Part shown: positions 1-8,169 of the stretch, piece by piece
Layout: each line of letters opens with the position of its first letter
Numbering within the stretch: position 1 is the first letter of the stretch
Assembly (NCBI RefSeq): GCF_005771525.1
Contig: NZ_VAVZ01000005.1
Location: forward strand, 1-64,000
DNA: 64,000 nt
Direction: 5' to 3'
DNA from: Nesterenkonia salmonea
GTDB lineage: Bacteria > Actinomycetota > Actinomycetes > Actinomycetales > Micrococcaceae
Translations under genes and position numbers: made by a program
Notes under the pieces: generated by a model
The model's database searches: none
Seen by the model: the letters and a program-made list of their open reading frames with translations, nothing else
What the model was told of the DNA's origin: nothing

Positions 1-495
1 TACCTGAAGTCCGGAACGTCGCTTCCAACTACGCAGACTACCGCTTCCAACTCTCGCTACGTGCCACACAATCGGTAACGGGAAACATACCGCTAGGGTC
101 AATGCCCCAAGAATGACTGTGTTCCAGAACACCCGCCAAAACGTGGGGTCATTGATGAACATCTCGATGTAGTGGAAACCGACCCACTCATCACCAAAAA
201 TATTCGATCCCGGACGGAACCGGCGGAACGCGATCACGTTACCGGCCATCGGTAAATACCGGAAGATCAACAGAAAGATCAACGGCGCGATCAACAAGCT
301 ATAAAGCCGCCAATCCCGCTTCAGATGATGGGACCACGTATCAGTACGATTCGTTCCCTGATACAAATCCTTCTTCCGCACCCGGCGAGACTTACGCTTC
401 CTCCCCGAAGACGACTCCTCACCAGCTAACACCGCAGCAGAACCAGCACCATGACCGGGCGGCTGACCCATAGGCACCTGAGACGACGCAGTCAT
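1..495 (-). CDS. ABC transporter permease, LplB/UgpA-like (partial, 3' end outside window)
   Basis: Inner-membrane permease of a binding-protein-dependent carbohydrate importer. The frame starts at ATG 495 behind a perfect AGGAGG (501-506, 5-nt spacer) and stays open to the window edge, giving 165 codons. A basic N-terminal tail of about 60 residues precedes a first membrane segment near residues 65-83; then come IAFRRF and WVGFHYIEMF near residues 88-113, as in LplB-type permeases, and a second membrane segment near 126-145 (FPLPIVW). It is the third gene of a minus-strand operon behind two solute-binding lipoproteins (43 nt after the second), so it should form the channel for them. A partner permease probably follows outside the window. 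The last about 25 visible residues look less family-like, so a sequencing or real frameshift near position 60 cannot be excluded. Confidence 0.85.
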   Translation of the reverse strand, partial: MTASSQVPMGQPPGHGAGSAAVLAGEESSSGRKRKSRRVRKKDLYQGTNRTDTWSHHLKRDWRLYSLLIAPLIFLLIFRYLPMAGNVIAFRRFRPGSNIFGDEWVGFHYIEMFINDPTFWRVFWNTVILGALTLAVCFPLPIVWHVARVGSGSLRSWKRRSGLQV

Positions 496-537
496 ACACC
501 CCTCCTGGAAAACGTGTGTATTTATCGGCAGAAAGGT

Positions 538-2190
538 TTACTCGTCGAGTTCCTCGAGCATGTCCTGGCCACGCTGGTATGCCTCATTCGCCACTTCGAG
601 GTACTCGTTCATGTTGCGAGCTTCGAGTTCAGCGACATAGCTGTCCCAGTCGTCCAAGTCACGTTGACCGACGATGAATTGAGCTGTTGACTGATCGACG
701 TAGTCGGTCAGAGCCCCCTGCCACAATGATGTTTGCTCTTGTTCAAGCTCAGTGAAAGGAACATTCGGTTGCAGCGGCAACTCCTCTTTATCAGACATCT
801 GCTCCTGGAGTTCGACAATCTCTTCGCTCAGAAGTGAGCGAAAGAGCTCCGTGTCCGAGCCGAAGTTGTGCGAGAAAACTCCGTTATAGAAACCGAAGTC
901 CACGGAGAGGTGCTGATCAGCCCCAGGATTGAAATCCTTGAGCCCGACGTCTTCCGCCAAAGTTCTTTCGCCGTCGGCCTCCACCTCGAAGGTTTCGCCC
1001 TCGACACCCCACGTGGCGAATTCCAGGCCCTCATCCGAATAGTAAAGCCAATCTACGAACTGCAGCATGGCGACGAAGTCGTCATTGTCTCGAGCTTCTG
1101 ATGAGATCGTCAGGCCTACATCGAACCGTCCCCCGCTTCCCACATAATTGCCAGCCGGACCTGCGGGAACAGGAATCATGGTCACCACTGCATCCTCGTT
1201 ACCGGCTTCCTCGAAAGCACTTCGATACAGCTGAAGTTCTTCTTCGTTGGCAGCGATCACGGCAGATTGACCCGACGCAAACTTCTGCATGGCCGTGTCG
1301 TCGTCCTGACTGACGGACTCAACATCAAGGAGGCCATCCTCAACCAGTCCGGCAAAGTATTCCAGCAGCTGGCGATACTCATCAGTGGCACCGGCGTAGA
1401 TGTACTCGTCAGCTTCCGCGTCGAAGTACAAGCCCTGCCCAAAACCCCATCCTGCAGCTGTGTCGAAATTAGGGGCCACCAGGTTGAGGGTCGCTTGCAT
1501 CTGCCACCGGTCCGACCACGGAGTCATCTCCGGATATTCTTCGGCAACAACTTCGAGCTGATCTCTGAACTCGTCCCAGGTCTCCGGGAAATCCATGCCC
1601 AGGTCCTGCCAGATGTCTTCCCGAACTGCGACCGTCCACTGGTAGTAGGGGTCTTCGCGAAGGCCCGGAAGGATATATGCCTTCCCGTCTTCCTGCCGCA
1701 GGTTGTCGAACTCGTCCTGAAGGTCCCAACGCTCGAGCTTCTCTGTGAAGTTGGGCATGTATTCCAAATAGTCACTCACCGGAAGAAGCGCGCCGCCAGA
1801 AATGTACTGCACCTCTTGGCCAGGCCAAATGACTGGCATGAAGTCAGGAGCTTCACCAGACCCGATAATCACACCACGACGTTCCTCGTAGTCGCTCAGC
1901 GGAGCAATCACCGGATCCAGCGTGACACCATGCTGTTCTTCCAGGTGTTCGAGAATGAGCCAATCATCTCTGAGTGGATAGTTGGGATGGTCGCGATACA
2001 GAAGTGAGAACTCTACGGGCTCCTCCGCTACGAACGTGTCACCCGCCTCGAAACTCTCCATAGCACCTCGCCCTGCGTCATCCAGGTTGATCTCTGCGGA
2101 ATCACCCGGAGACTGGGAGCCACAAGCGCTGAGCAGAATTGCTCCTGTCAGCACCAAGGAAGGTCCTGCCAGCGTGGAGTTCCTAGTCAT
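538..2190 (-). CDS. Extracellular solute-binding lipoprotein (second of tandem pair)
   Basis: Substrate-capturing lipoprotein of the same ABC importer. I place the start at ATG 2190: this gives a compact signal peptide ending in the lipobox LLSAC (Cys23) and overlaps the stop of the upstream gene by 8 nt, which suggests translational coupling; an in-frame start at 2244 would add 18 residues before the signal. The mature protein is about 525 residues, long for family 1 binding proteins and typical of the LipO-type group that works with LplB/YtcP permeases. It is clearly paralogous to the gene just upstream: blocks such as FSLLYR, APLSD-EERR, PGQEV-YISGGA, MPNFT-KL, RQEDGKAY-LPG and GQGLYFD recur in the same order. 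The substrate is not predictable from sequence; the neighbouring GH43-type gene suggests plant-derived oligosaccharides. Confidence 0.88.
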   Translation of the reverse strand: MTRNSTLAGPSLVLTGAILLSACGSQSPGDSAEINLDDAGRGAMESFEAGDTFVAEEPVEFSLLYRDHPNYPLRDDWLILEHLEEQHGVTLDPVIAPLSDYEERRGVIIGSGEAPDFMPVIWPGQEVQYISGGALLPVSDYLEYMPNFTEKLERWDLQDEFDNLRQEDGKAYILPGLREDPYYQWTVAVREDIWQDLGMDFPETWDEFRDQLEVVAEEYPEMTPWSDRWQMQATLNLVAPNFDTAAGWGFGQGLYFDAEADEYIYAGATDEYRQLLEYFAGLVEDGLLDVESVSQDDDTAMQKFASGQSAVIAANEEELQLYRSAFEEAGNEDAVVTMIPVPAGPAGNYVGSGGRFDVGLTISSEARDNDDFVAMLQFVDWLYYSDEGLEFATWGVEGETFEVEADGERTLAEDVGLKDFNPGADQHLSVDFGFYNGVFSHNFGSDTELFRSLLSEEIVELQEQMSDKEELPLQPNVPFTELEQEQTSLWQGALTDYVDQSTAQFIVGQRDLDDWDSYVAELEARNMNEYLEVANEAYQRGQDMLEELDE

Positions 2191-3868
2191 CGGCAGACTC
2201 GTCTTCGATGTTCTCCTGAGCGCGTTCGTACGCTTCATTGGCAAGATCCACGAATTCCTGCATATTCAGACTCTCCAACTCGGAGACGTAAGAGTCCCAG
2301 TCGTCGAAGGACCGCTGGCCGAGGATGAATTGTGCTGTGGCGGTCTGCACCTGGTCAGTCAGCGCAGTCGACCACAGTCCGACCTGCTCAAGCTCCAAAT
2401 CGGTGAACGGGTGGGCCGGGGTCACCGGAAGTTCCTCTTTATGCATCATGCTTTCCTGCCACTCAATAACCTGCGGCCGGAATGCGGAGTGCACCAGTTC
2501 GGTCGTCGAGCCACTGGCGTGGAGGAATGGCTGGTTGTAGAAGCCGTAGTCGCGCAAAAGGTGCTCATCACCGTCTGGGTTGATGTTGTTGACATCGATG
2601 TGATCCGCGATTTGGATCTCACCATTGTCGTCACGTTCGTAGGTTTCTCCCTCGACTCCCCAGGTAGCGAACTCAAGCCCTTCGTCGGAGTAGTACAACC
2701 AGTCAATGAACTGCAACAACGCCAGGAAGTTATCCTCATCAGCTGTTGACGCCGAGAGCATCATTCCGCTGTCGAAACGGCCCCCGCTGTGAATGTAGTC
2801 TCCGTTGCGTCCACCTGGAATCGGAATCAACCGAGCCTCCGCGCCTTCAGTGCCCAGTTCTTCGAATCCGCGATGATATATCTGGGTCGACTCGTCGTTG
2901 CCTCCGATGACGAACGATTCACCAGCTGCGAATTTCTGCTCCGCCATCTGATCGTCCTGTGTCAACGTTTCACTGTCCATCAGACCCTCGTCGACGAGGC
3001 CAGCGAAATACTCCAGCAGCTCACGATAACCGTCCGAGGCACCGGCGTAGATAAACTCATCGGCATCGTGGTCGAAGTACAGACCCTGTCCGTACCCCCA
3101 GCCAGCGACAGTGTCGAAGTTCGCGGAGGCGATGTTCAGCGTGCTCTGCAGCTCCCAGCGGTCAGAGAACGGCGTGACATCGGGGTACTCCTCTTGCACT
3201 ACGCGCAGCTGCTCTTCCAGCTCATCCCAGGTGGTGGGAGTGTCGAGTCCGAGTTCATCCCAAATGTCACCTCGCACCACCACACTGAAGTGGTAGAACG
3301 GATCCTCTAGCAATCCGGGAAGAACGTAGGCCTTGCCGTCTTCCTGGCGCTGGGCATCGAATTCTTCCCACAGATCCCACTGGTCGAGCTTATCCGTGAA
3401 GTTCGGCATGTAGTCCAAATAGTCACTGATCGGCAGCACGGCGCCACCTGAGATGTACGGCACCTCCTGACCGGGATATGTCACGGGGATGAAGTCCGGC
3501 ATATCTCCAGCGCCAATGACAAGCGAACGCCGTTCTTCGAAATCACTCAGTGGTGCATTGACCACGGAGAACGTCACATTGTGCTCTTCTTCCAGATGCT
3601 CGAAGAACATCCAATCCTCATCGAAACCATGGTCCGGATTGTTTCGGTAGAGCAGGGAAAAGTCCACCGGCTCTGTGGCGACGAAGGTGTCACCAACGTC
3701 AAAGGACTCCATTGCCCCCTGACCCAGCTCCTCCTGATCAATCTCCACAGCATCGTCATCGTCACCTCCGCCACCACAAGCAGTCAGCACTAGTGCACCC
3801 ACCGACAACACGGCAACGGGCACCCACAAGCCACGCCGACCAGGCTCCAGAATTGGGTTATGCGTCAT
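2183..3868 (-). CDS. Extracellular solute-binding lipoprotein (first of tandem pair)
   Basis: First gene of the minus-strand sugar-uptake operon. ATG 3868 has a good ribosome site (AGAGGAA, about 8 nt upstream). The signal peptide ends in LTAC, so Cys31 should be lipidated, followed by a Gly/Asp-rich linker (GGGGDDDD). Length is 561 residues. It shares the whole architecture of the following binding protein, so the pair arose by tandem duplication; two binding proteins feeding one permease set would widen substrate range or affinity. Two LacI-like operators lie between this gene and the divergent glycosidase, so expression is probably controlled by the LacI regulator encoded at 4965-5981. Confidence 0.88.
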   Translation of the reverse strand: MTHNPILEPGRRGLWVPVAVLSVGALVLTACGGGGDDDDAVEIDQEELGQGAMESFDVGDTFVATEPVDFSLLYRNNPDHGFDEDWMFFEHLEEEHNVTFSVVNAPLSDFEERRSLVIGAGDMPDFIPVTYPGQEVPYISGGAVLPISDYLDYMPNFTDKLDQWDLWEEFDAQRQEDGKAYVLPGLLEDPFYHFSVVVRGDIWDELGLDTPTTWDELEEQLRVVQEEYPDVTPFSDRWELQSTLNIASANFDTVAGWGYGQGLYFDHDADEFIYAGASDGYRELLEYFAGLVDEGLMDSETLTQDDQMAEQKFAAGESFVIGGNDESTQIYHRGFEELGTEGAEARLIPIPGGRNGDYIHSGGRFDSGMMLSASTADEDNFLALLQFIDWLYYSDEGLEFATWGVEGETYERDDNGEIQIADHIDVNNINPDGDEHLLRDYGFYNQPFLHASGSTTELVHSAFRPQVIEWQESMMHKEELPVTPAHPFTDLELEQVGLWSTALTDQVQTATAQFILGQRSFDDWDSYVSELESLNMQEFVDLANEAYERAQENIEDESADD

Positions 3869-3890
3869 ATCAAAGTTCCTCTCAGTGCGA

Positions 3891-3904
3891 TGTGAACGTC
3901 ACAC
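3891..3904. promoter_or_regulatory. Candidate LacI-family operator 1
   Basis: TGTGAACGTCACAC is an imperfect inverted repeat with the central CG typical of LacI-family operators. It lies 23 nt upstream of the first binding-protein start, where a bound repressor would block that operon. It shares the TGTGAACGT core with operator 2, about 40 nt away. Assignment to the local LacI protein is inference. Confidence 0.5.
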
Positions 3905-3945
3905 GTGCCCTCCTCTTCGAACAAGTGTGATGTTCAGCACAATAA

Positions 3946-3959
3946 TGTTAACGTTCACA
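3946..3959. promoter_or_regulatory. Candidate LacI-family operator 2
   Basis: TGTTAACGTTCACA matches its own reverse complement at 12 of 14 positions and is centred on CG, the classic LacI-family layout. It sits about 37 nt upstream of the preferred start of the GH43-type gene, in the divergent region. With operator 1 it could allow cooperative control of both directions. Confidence 0.55.
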
Positions 3960-3995
3960 TAATGCAAGACGGTGAAACAAATTGAGGGAGAACAC

Positions 3996-4997
3996 GTGTC
4001 ACATTCGCAGCCCTACGGTTATCTTCTAGTCCACTTTGTCGAGAGCAGCTCACGGCACATGGAGAAGATCTACTTTTCGCGGTCACGGGACAATGACCCA
4101 ACGCAATGGGAGCGACTCAACGCCGGTGATGCCGTATTGGAGTCTCATGTGGGGACCGGAGGGGTCCGCGATCCACACATCATCCGAAAACGCGACGGCT
4201 CAGGGTTCACCCTCATGGCCACCGACCTAAGAGTCTGGGCTCACGGTCATCACACACCGGAACTGTGGCGCCAGTGGACTAGCCATGGGAGCCGTTGCTT
4301 GGTGCTCTGGGACAGTCCGGACCTCGTCACGTGGTCTCCACCGCGCCTAATAGAGGTCGCACCTGCCAATGCTGGCATGGCATGGGCACCGAAAGCGATG
4401 TACGAGAGCTCAAGTGGCAGTTATCTGGTTTTCTGGTCCTCACACCTATATGGTGCCGACGACCCCTTGCACGAAAACCCCAGCTACAGCCGGATTCTGG
4501 CCTCCCGCACCACAAACTTCCACTCATTTACCGCCCCCCAGACGGTTGTTGACAACGGCACGTCCGTCATCGATATGTGCCCAGTCGAGGCCGACGGCGC
4601 TGTTCATCGGTTCTTCAAGGAAGATTCGTTTCGTCAAGACTCACCGGGTCTGTGCCACGAGGTCGGTGAACACTTCTTCGCCGAGCCCTTCTCACGGCTC
4701 AGCTCCAACATCGGCAACGACTTATACCCTCAAGTGGAAGGCCCAGTCGTCTTCGCTGACAACCATCGCCGTGACCGCTGGTATCTCATGGTCGACCAGT
4801 ACATGGAACAACCACAGGGCTATGTGGGTCTGTTCACCGATGACATCAGCTCCGGACGCTGGTCATGGACCCCGGGGTTCTCCATGCCTCCTAATACAAA
4901 ACACGGGTCCGTTCTGGCACTTTCGCCACGTGAATGGGAGCGGATCGACCGAGTCTTCGGACCGTCAGCGCCGACCAGCAGAGGACCGGATCACTAG
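3996..4997 (+). CDS. Glycoside hydrolase family 43-like protein
   Basis: Probable cytoplasmic exo-acting glycosidase of the five-bladed GH43 type (arabinofuranosidase/xylosidase class). I prefer GTG 3996, which has GAGGGAG five bases upstream, over the in-frame GTG 3972; this gives 333 residues with no signal peptide. Visible GH43 landmarks are VRDPH (Asp59, candidate base), WAPKA (about residue 130), VIDMCP (Asp193, candidate pKa modulator) and VEGP (Glu248, candidate acid). It is divergent from the sugar transporter and convergent with the LacI gene, whose 3' end it overlaps by 33 bp. Together they look like an import-and-cleave module for short arabino- or xylo-oligosaccharides. The exact bond cleaved cannot be read from the sequence. 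Confidence 0.75.
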   Translation: MSHSQPYGYLLVHFVESSSRHMEKIYFSRSRDNDPTQWERLNAGDAVLESHVGTGGVRDPHIIRKRDGSGFTLMATDLRVWAHGHHTPELWRQWTSHGSRCLVLWDSPDLVTWSPPRLIEVAPANAGMAWAPKAMYESSSGSYLVFWSSHLYGADDPLHENPSYSRILASRTTNFHSFTAPQTVVDNGTSVIDMCPVEADGAVHRFFKEDSFRQDSPGLCHEVGEHFFAEPFSRLSSNIGNDLYPQVEGPVVFADNHRRDRWYLMVDQYMEQPQGYVGLFTDDISSGRWSWTPGFSMPPNTKHGSVLALSPREWERIDRVFGPSAPTSRGPDH

Positions 4998-5981
4998 TTC
5001 AGGGGCGATGAGCCCATCCCCCGGCACCTTTTCTGCGGTGATGCGTAGCAGCATATTCATAGCGGCCCTGCCTGCTGTTTCGAATGGCTGCCGGACAGTC
5101 GTCAAGGAGGGACTAAAGTAGGCGGCGGCGTCAACGTCGTCGTACCCAACAACCGACACGTCGTAAGGCACGCGCAGCCCTCTGGATTCCAGCGCGCGAA
5201 TCGCACCGAGGGCCATGAAGTCGTTGGCCACGAAGATGGCATCCGGAGTGTCATGAGCGAGAAGTTCCTGAGCTGCTCGAAAGCCGCATTCTGCGGTCCA
5301 TCCGGAGCTACCGACCTGGGCCCCAGCTTCTAACCCGGACTCAGCAAGCAACTGTCGCCAACCGGTCACACGACCTCGGGCGTCGTACCAGTCGTCTGGT
5401 CCCGAGATATGGGCCACATTCCGGTGGCCCAGTGTGAGCAGATGCTGCACCACCAGACGTGCACCCATCTCTTGATCAATACCCACCACGTTCTGATCCG
5501 CCGCAGCACTGAGGCCCGAGGTGACAATGACCACGGGCATGCGCGTGGACAATTGCCTGGCGGCATCTGCGACGGTCGGAACAGGGGCGATCACGATCAC
5601 GGCCTCGACACCGTGACCGAGGAAAAAATCCAGTGTGGAGTCGACTGTCTCCTTCCGAGCATCACGGACCACGCTCAGAGCTGTTGCGAACCCCTGTTTG
5701 CGGGCAGCTTCTTCGATAGCCAGTGTTGTGCGATTGGGGCCAAAGGAGGAATCACCGGGGTTGACGACGCCTATCAGCCCGGTTTTCCGAGTCTTCAGTG
5801 CACGCGCCTGAGAGTTCCTGCGGTACCCCAGATCTCGCATGGCCCTGCGCACCCGTTCAAGAGTGTCGCTCCTGAGGGCCTCCGGTGTATTGATCGCCCG
5901 AGAGACTGTCTGGTGGGAGACACCAGCCTGCTTCGCCACATCAATCATCGACGGAGCTCTCCCACGGCCTTGATTCATCAC
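4965..5981 (-). CDS. LacI-family transcriptional regulator
   Basis: Repressor with an N-terminal LacI helix-turn-helix (residues about 11-31, containing DVAKQAGVSHQTVSRAIN) and a hinge near residue 50-60, followed by a periplasmic-binding-protein-like effector domain. Length of 338 residues is normal. The start is GTG 5981 or the adjacent ATG 5978; a TACGAT element at 5988-5993 would place the transcript start exactly on GTG 5981, so the mRNA may be leaderless. It is encoded beside the GH43-type gene and sugar transporter and is the obvious candidate to bind the inverted repeats at 3891-3959. The inducer is unknown. Confidence 0.9.
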   Translation of the reverse strand: MMNQGRGRAPSMIDVAKQAGVSHQTVSRAINTPEALRSDTLERVRRAMRDLGYRRNSQARALKTRKTGLIGVVNPGDSSFGPNRTTLAIEEAARKQGFATALSVVRDARKETVDSTLDFFLGHGVEAVIVIAPVPTVADAARQLSTRMPVVIVTSGLSAAADQNVVGIDQEMGARLVVQHLLTLGHRNVAHISGPDDWYDARGRVTGWRQLLAESGLEAGAQVGSSGWTAECGFRAAQELLAHDTPDAIFVANDFMALGAIRALESRGLRVPYDVSVVGYDDVDAAAYFSPSLTTVRQPFETAGRAAMNMLLRITAEKVPGDGLIAPELVIRSSAGRR

Positions 5982-6017
5982 CCGCTCATCGTAGTCCAGG
6001 GCCGGACTTCTGAAGGT

Positions 6018-6542
6018 CTAGTAGCGTGGCACAGTGGCCGATTCAGCGGCTAGGTCTCGGCTCACGAAGCCGACGACCTTGCGTTCCACAAAGAAACTGA
6101 AGAAGGGCACGAGTCCGCCGCTGATGATCAGAGCCAGCCGTCCCGCGCCCCAGCGCAGCATGTACCAGAGGCGGAAACCCGCTACCAGGTAGACGACGTA
6201 GGCGACGCCGTGAGCCTGGGCGATCATTGTTGACGTGGATCGTGCATCCTGCAGGGACTCGGCAGGATAGAACCCAATGAGGTTCGATGTCCCATCCACC
6301 GAAGTACCGCCGATATAGAGCTCATAGCCGTCCCAGAACGTCCACCCGAAAAGGGAACCGCTGATGAGGATCTTAGCTACCATAACGAGTAGAAAGATGC
6401 CGGTAATGATAGCCATCACGCGGTAGAACGTGAGCCCGCTGCGGATCTGCGCCGGCGTCCCATAGAGCCTTTGGGTGTTCTTCTTCGGCCGTGGCGGAGG
6501 ATCACCAAGGGTGACGTCCGTATTGGCCTGTTGGTCGGTCAT
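6018..6542 (-). CDS. DUF3817 family integral membrane protein
   Basis: Small membrane protein of 174 residues with about three hydrophobic segments (near residues 35-57, 100-118 and 125-145). ATG 6542 overlaps the stop of the SURF1 gene by 4 nt (ATGA), which fixes the start and indicates coupled translation. The pattern IAQAHGVAYVVYLVAGFRLW matches the DUF3817 family, which has no established biochemical role. Pairing with SURF1 suggests a membrane or respiratory context, but that is inference. Confidence 0.8.
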   Translation of the reverse strand: MTDQQANTDVTLGDPPPRPKKNTQRLYGTPAQIRSGLTFYRVMAIITGIFLLVMVAKILISGSLFGWTFWDGYELYIGGTSVDGTSNLIGFYPAESLQDARSTSTMIAQAHGVAYVVYLVAGFRLWYMLRWGAGRLALIISGGLVPFFSFFVERKVVGFVSRDLAAESATVPRY

Positions 6543-7372
6543 GTTCTCTCCTCGACGTGCTCGGTCTGCTGCCTTTGCTTCTCCAACTGCTCGGCCCGCC
6601 ATTGCTCTTCCCATTCGCGGTCCAGACGTTCTTCCTCCAGTTGGCGCTCGTGAGCGTCCTTGACGAGCCGCCACCACAGGTAGAAGGCGAATCCAGCGAA
6701 GACGACCCATTCGACGGCATAAAAGAGGTTGAGCCAGTTGATGTCGCTGCCTTCGGGCTGGGTGCCCACCCATACCGATTCCAGTGACGAGGTCCCGATG
6801 GCCTGTTCACTGAAGTCCACTACGAAACCGGAGTAGGAGTCTTCTCCCCAGAGGTTGATCAGTTCAGCCACCGAAAGGGTAGGCAGTATCGGGTACGGCA
6901 GATCGCGAGGGCCTGGGCCTGGCGCTTCGGTGGGAAGGAGTCTTCCCTGGAGGGAGAGTTGTCCTGTTGGTGCCGGGGGCGCCTCGTCATCGATCTCTGC
7001 GGTCCACCCCCGCACGATGGGAATCACCTGCTCATCTGGGGCGTCATCGACTCGGAACGCAGCCACCGCCCAATACCCATCCTCACCGTCCTGCAACCGG
7101 TCGGCGATATACACATCGGTGTCAGGGACGAACTCCCCTGTGAGATTGACGATCCGATCGGCTTCGGGTAGCCCGATGGGCCGCTCAGGCTCATAGATCG
7201 CAGTGAGGTTCACCGGCGTCTCGGTGTCTTCGGCATAACTGTGCTCGGTGCGGGACTGGTCGAACTGCCAGGCTGAGAGGACGACGAACACGGTGGCCAG
7301 CACCAGGGAGAGGACCAGCATCGTGATCCACTGTGGTTGGCGGGCGGTCGCCCAGAAGGAAGAAGAGGCCAC
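6539..7372 (-). CDS. SURF1-family cytochrome oxidase assembly protein
   Basis: SURF1-like protein with the usual topology: an N-terminal membrane segment (about residues 17-36) ending in WQFDQSRT, a roughly 170-residue extracytoplasmic domain, and a C-terminal segment near residues 213-235. The family assists maturation of haem-copper oxidases. Two GTG codons are adjacent (7375 and 7372). There is no Shine-Dalgarno, but TATTCT at 7379-7384 puts the predicted transcript start exactly on 7372, so I choose 7372 and predict a leaderless mRNA. About 45 charged residues rich in Glu/Arg follow the last membrane segment, forming a probable cytoplasmic helix. Confidence 0.85.
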   Translation of the reverse strand: MASSSFWATARQPQWITMLVLSLVLATVFVVLSAWQFDQSRTEHSYAEDTETPVNLTAIYEPERPIGLPEADRIVNLTGEFVPDTDVYIADRLQDGEDGYWAVAAFRVDDAPDEQVIPIVRGWTAEIDDEAPPAPTGQLSLQGRLLPTEAPGPGPRDLPYPILPTLSVAELINLWGEDSYSGFVVDFSEQAIGTSSLESVWVGTQPEGSDINWLNLFYAVEWVVFAGFAFYLWWRLVKDAHERQLEEERLDREWEEQWRAEQLEKQRQQTEHVEERT

Positions 7373-7464
7373 CACACTAGAATACGCGTGCCGTGGCGTG
7401 AGTTCTACATGAGGTAGAAATACCCGATTTCGGCTATCTCGTTTCCGGTGTCAGGATAGGTGAC

Positions 7465-8109
7465 ATGATGCGACTAGATCATGTCTCTTTTGCTGTGGGT
7501 CCAGACGGAATGGACGCTACAGTGAAGCGAATCACTGACGCTTTAGGAGTCGACCGGGTCAAAGGTGGTATTCACCCCCGGTTCGGTACGGCGAATGCCA
7601 TCATTCCACTGGCGGATCGGCAGTACTTAGAAATCGTTGAAGTACTGGATCATCCCAGTGCGAACAAAGCGCCCTTCGGGCAAGCTGTTCGCAACCGGTC
7701 CCAGATCGGCGGCGGCTGGATGGGTTGGTGCGTCACTGTTGATGACCTGCTGCCATTCGAAAACAGACTGGGACGCCGGAGTGTGCCGGGAAACCGGAAG
7801 TTCCCGGATAATCAGGAACTCACATGGCAACAGATCGGGATCAAAGGGCTCATCGCTGACCCGCAGGTTCCCTATTTGTTGCGCTGGGACGATGGTACAG
7901 AGCACCTCCACCCTTCACGGGCATATGAGCCGCAGGCCAAGCTCGTCAAACTGTCGATCGCCGGTTCTCCGAAACGAGTGGCTGACTGGCTGGGCTCCCC
8001 TGACGCGGACCCATTCGACAATGTTGAGGTCGATTGGATCGCACCGTCGGGAACGCCTGGAATTATGAGCGTCACCTTCTCAAGCCCGAACGGCGAAGTC
8101 ACCATTTAA
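7465..8109 (+). CDS. VOC superfamily / glyoxalase-like domain protein
   Basis: 214-residue cytoplasmic protein of the glyoxalase_3 type in the vicinal-oxygen-chelate superfamily. It begins with LDHVSFAV, the usual first beta strand with a metal-ligand histidine, and has a second module containing LVKLSIAG and a C-terminal SPNGEVTI strand. The substrate is unknown. It is a monocistronic plus-strand gene, divergent from the SURF1 operon, and ends 1 nt before a strong hairpin. ATG 7465 is followed by a second ATG at 7468; either may be used. Confidence 0.75.
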   Translation: MMRLDHVSFAVGPDGMDATVKRITDALGVDRVKGGIHPRFGTANAIIPLADRQYLEIVEVLDHPSANKAPFGQAVRNRSQIGGGWMGWCVTVDDLLPFENRLGRRSVPGNRKFPDNQELTWQQIGIKGLIADPQVPYLLRWDDGTEHLHPSRAYEPQAKLVKLSIAGSPKRVADWLGSPDADPFDNVEVDWIAPSGTPGIMSVTFSSPNGEVTI

Positions 8110-8154
8110 CGAGTGCTGCCGCGCTCACCCGTGGGGTGAGCGCGGCAGCACTCG
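8110..8154. terminator. Bidirectional intrinsic-terminator hairpin
   Basis: A perfect 20-bp stem (arms 8110-8129 and 8135-8154) with a 5-nt loop lies between convergent genes. It begins right after the VOC stop and ends 15 nt before the stop of the DUF1461 gene, so it can serve both. It lacks a clear U-tract, as is common in actinobacteria. Confidence 0.85.
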
Positions 8155-8169
8155 TCAGTAGTGCAGCTG

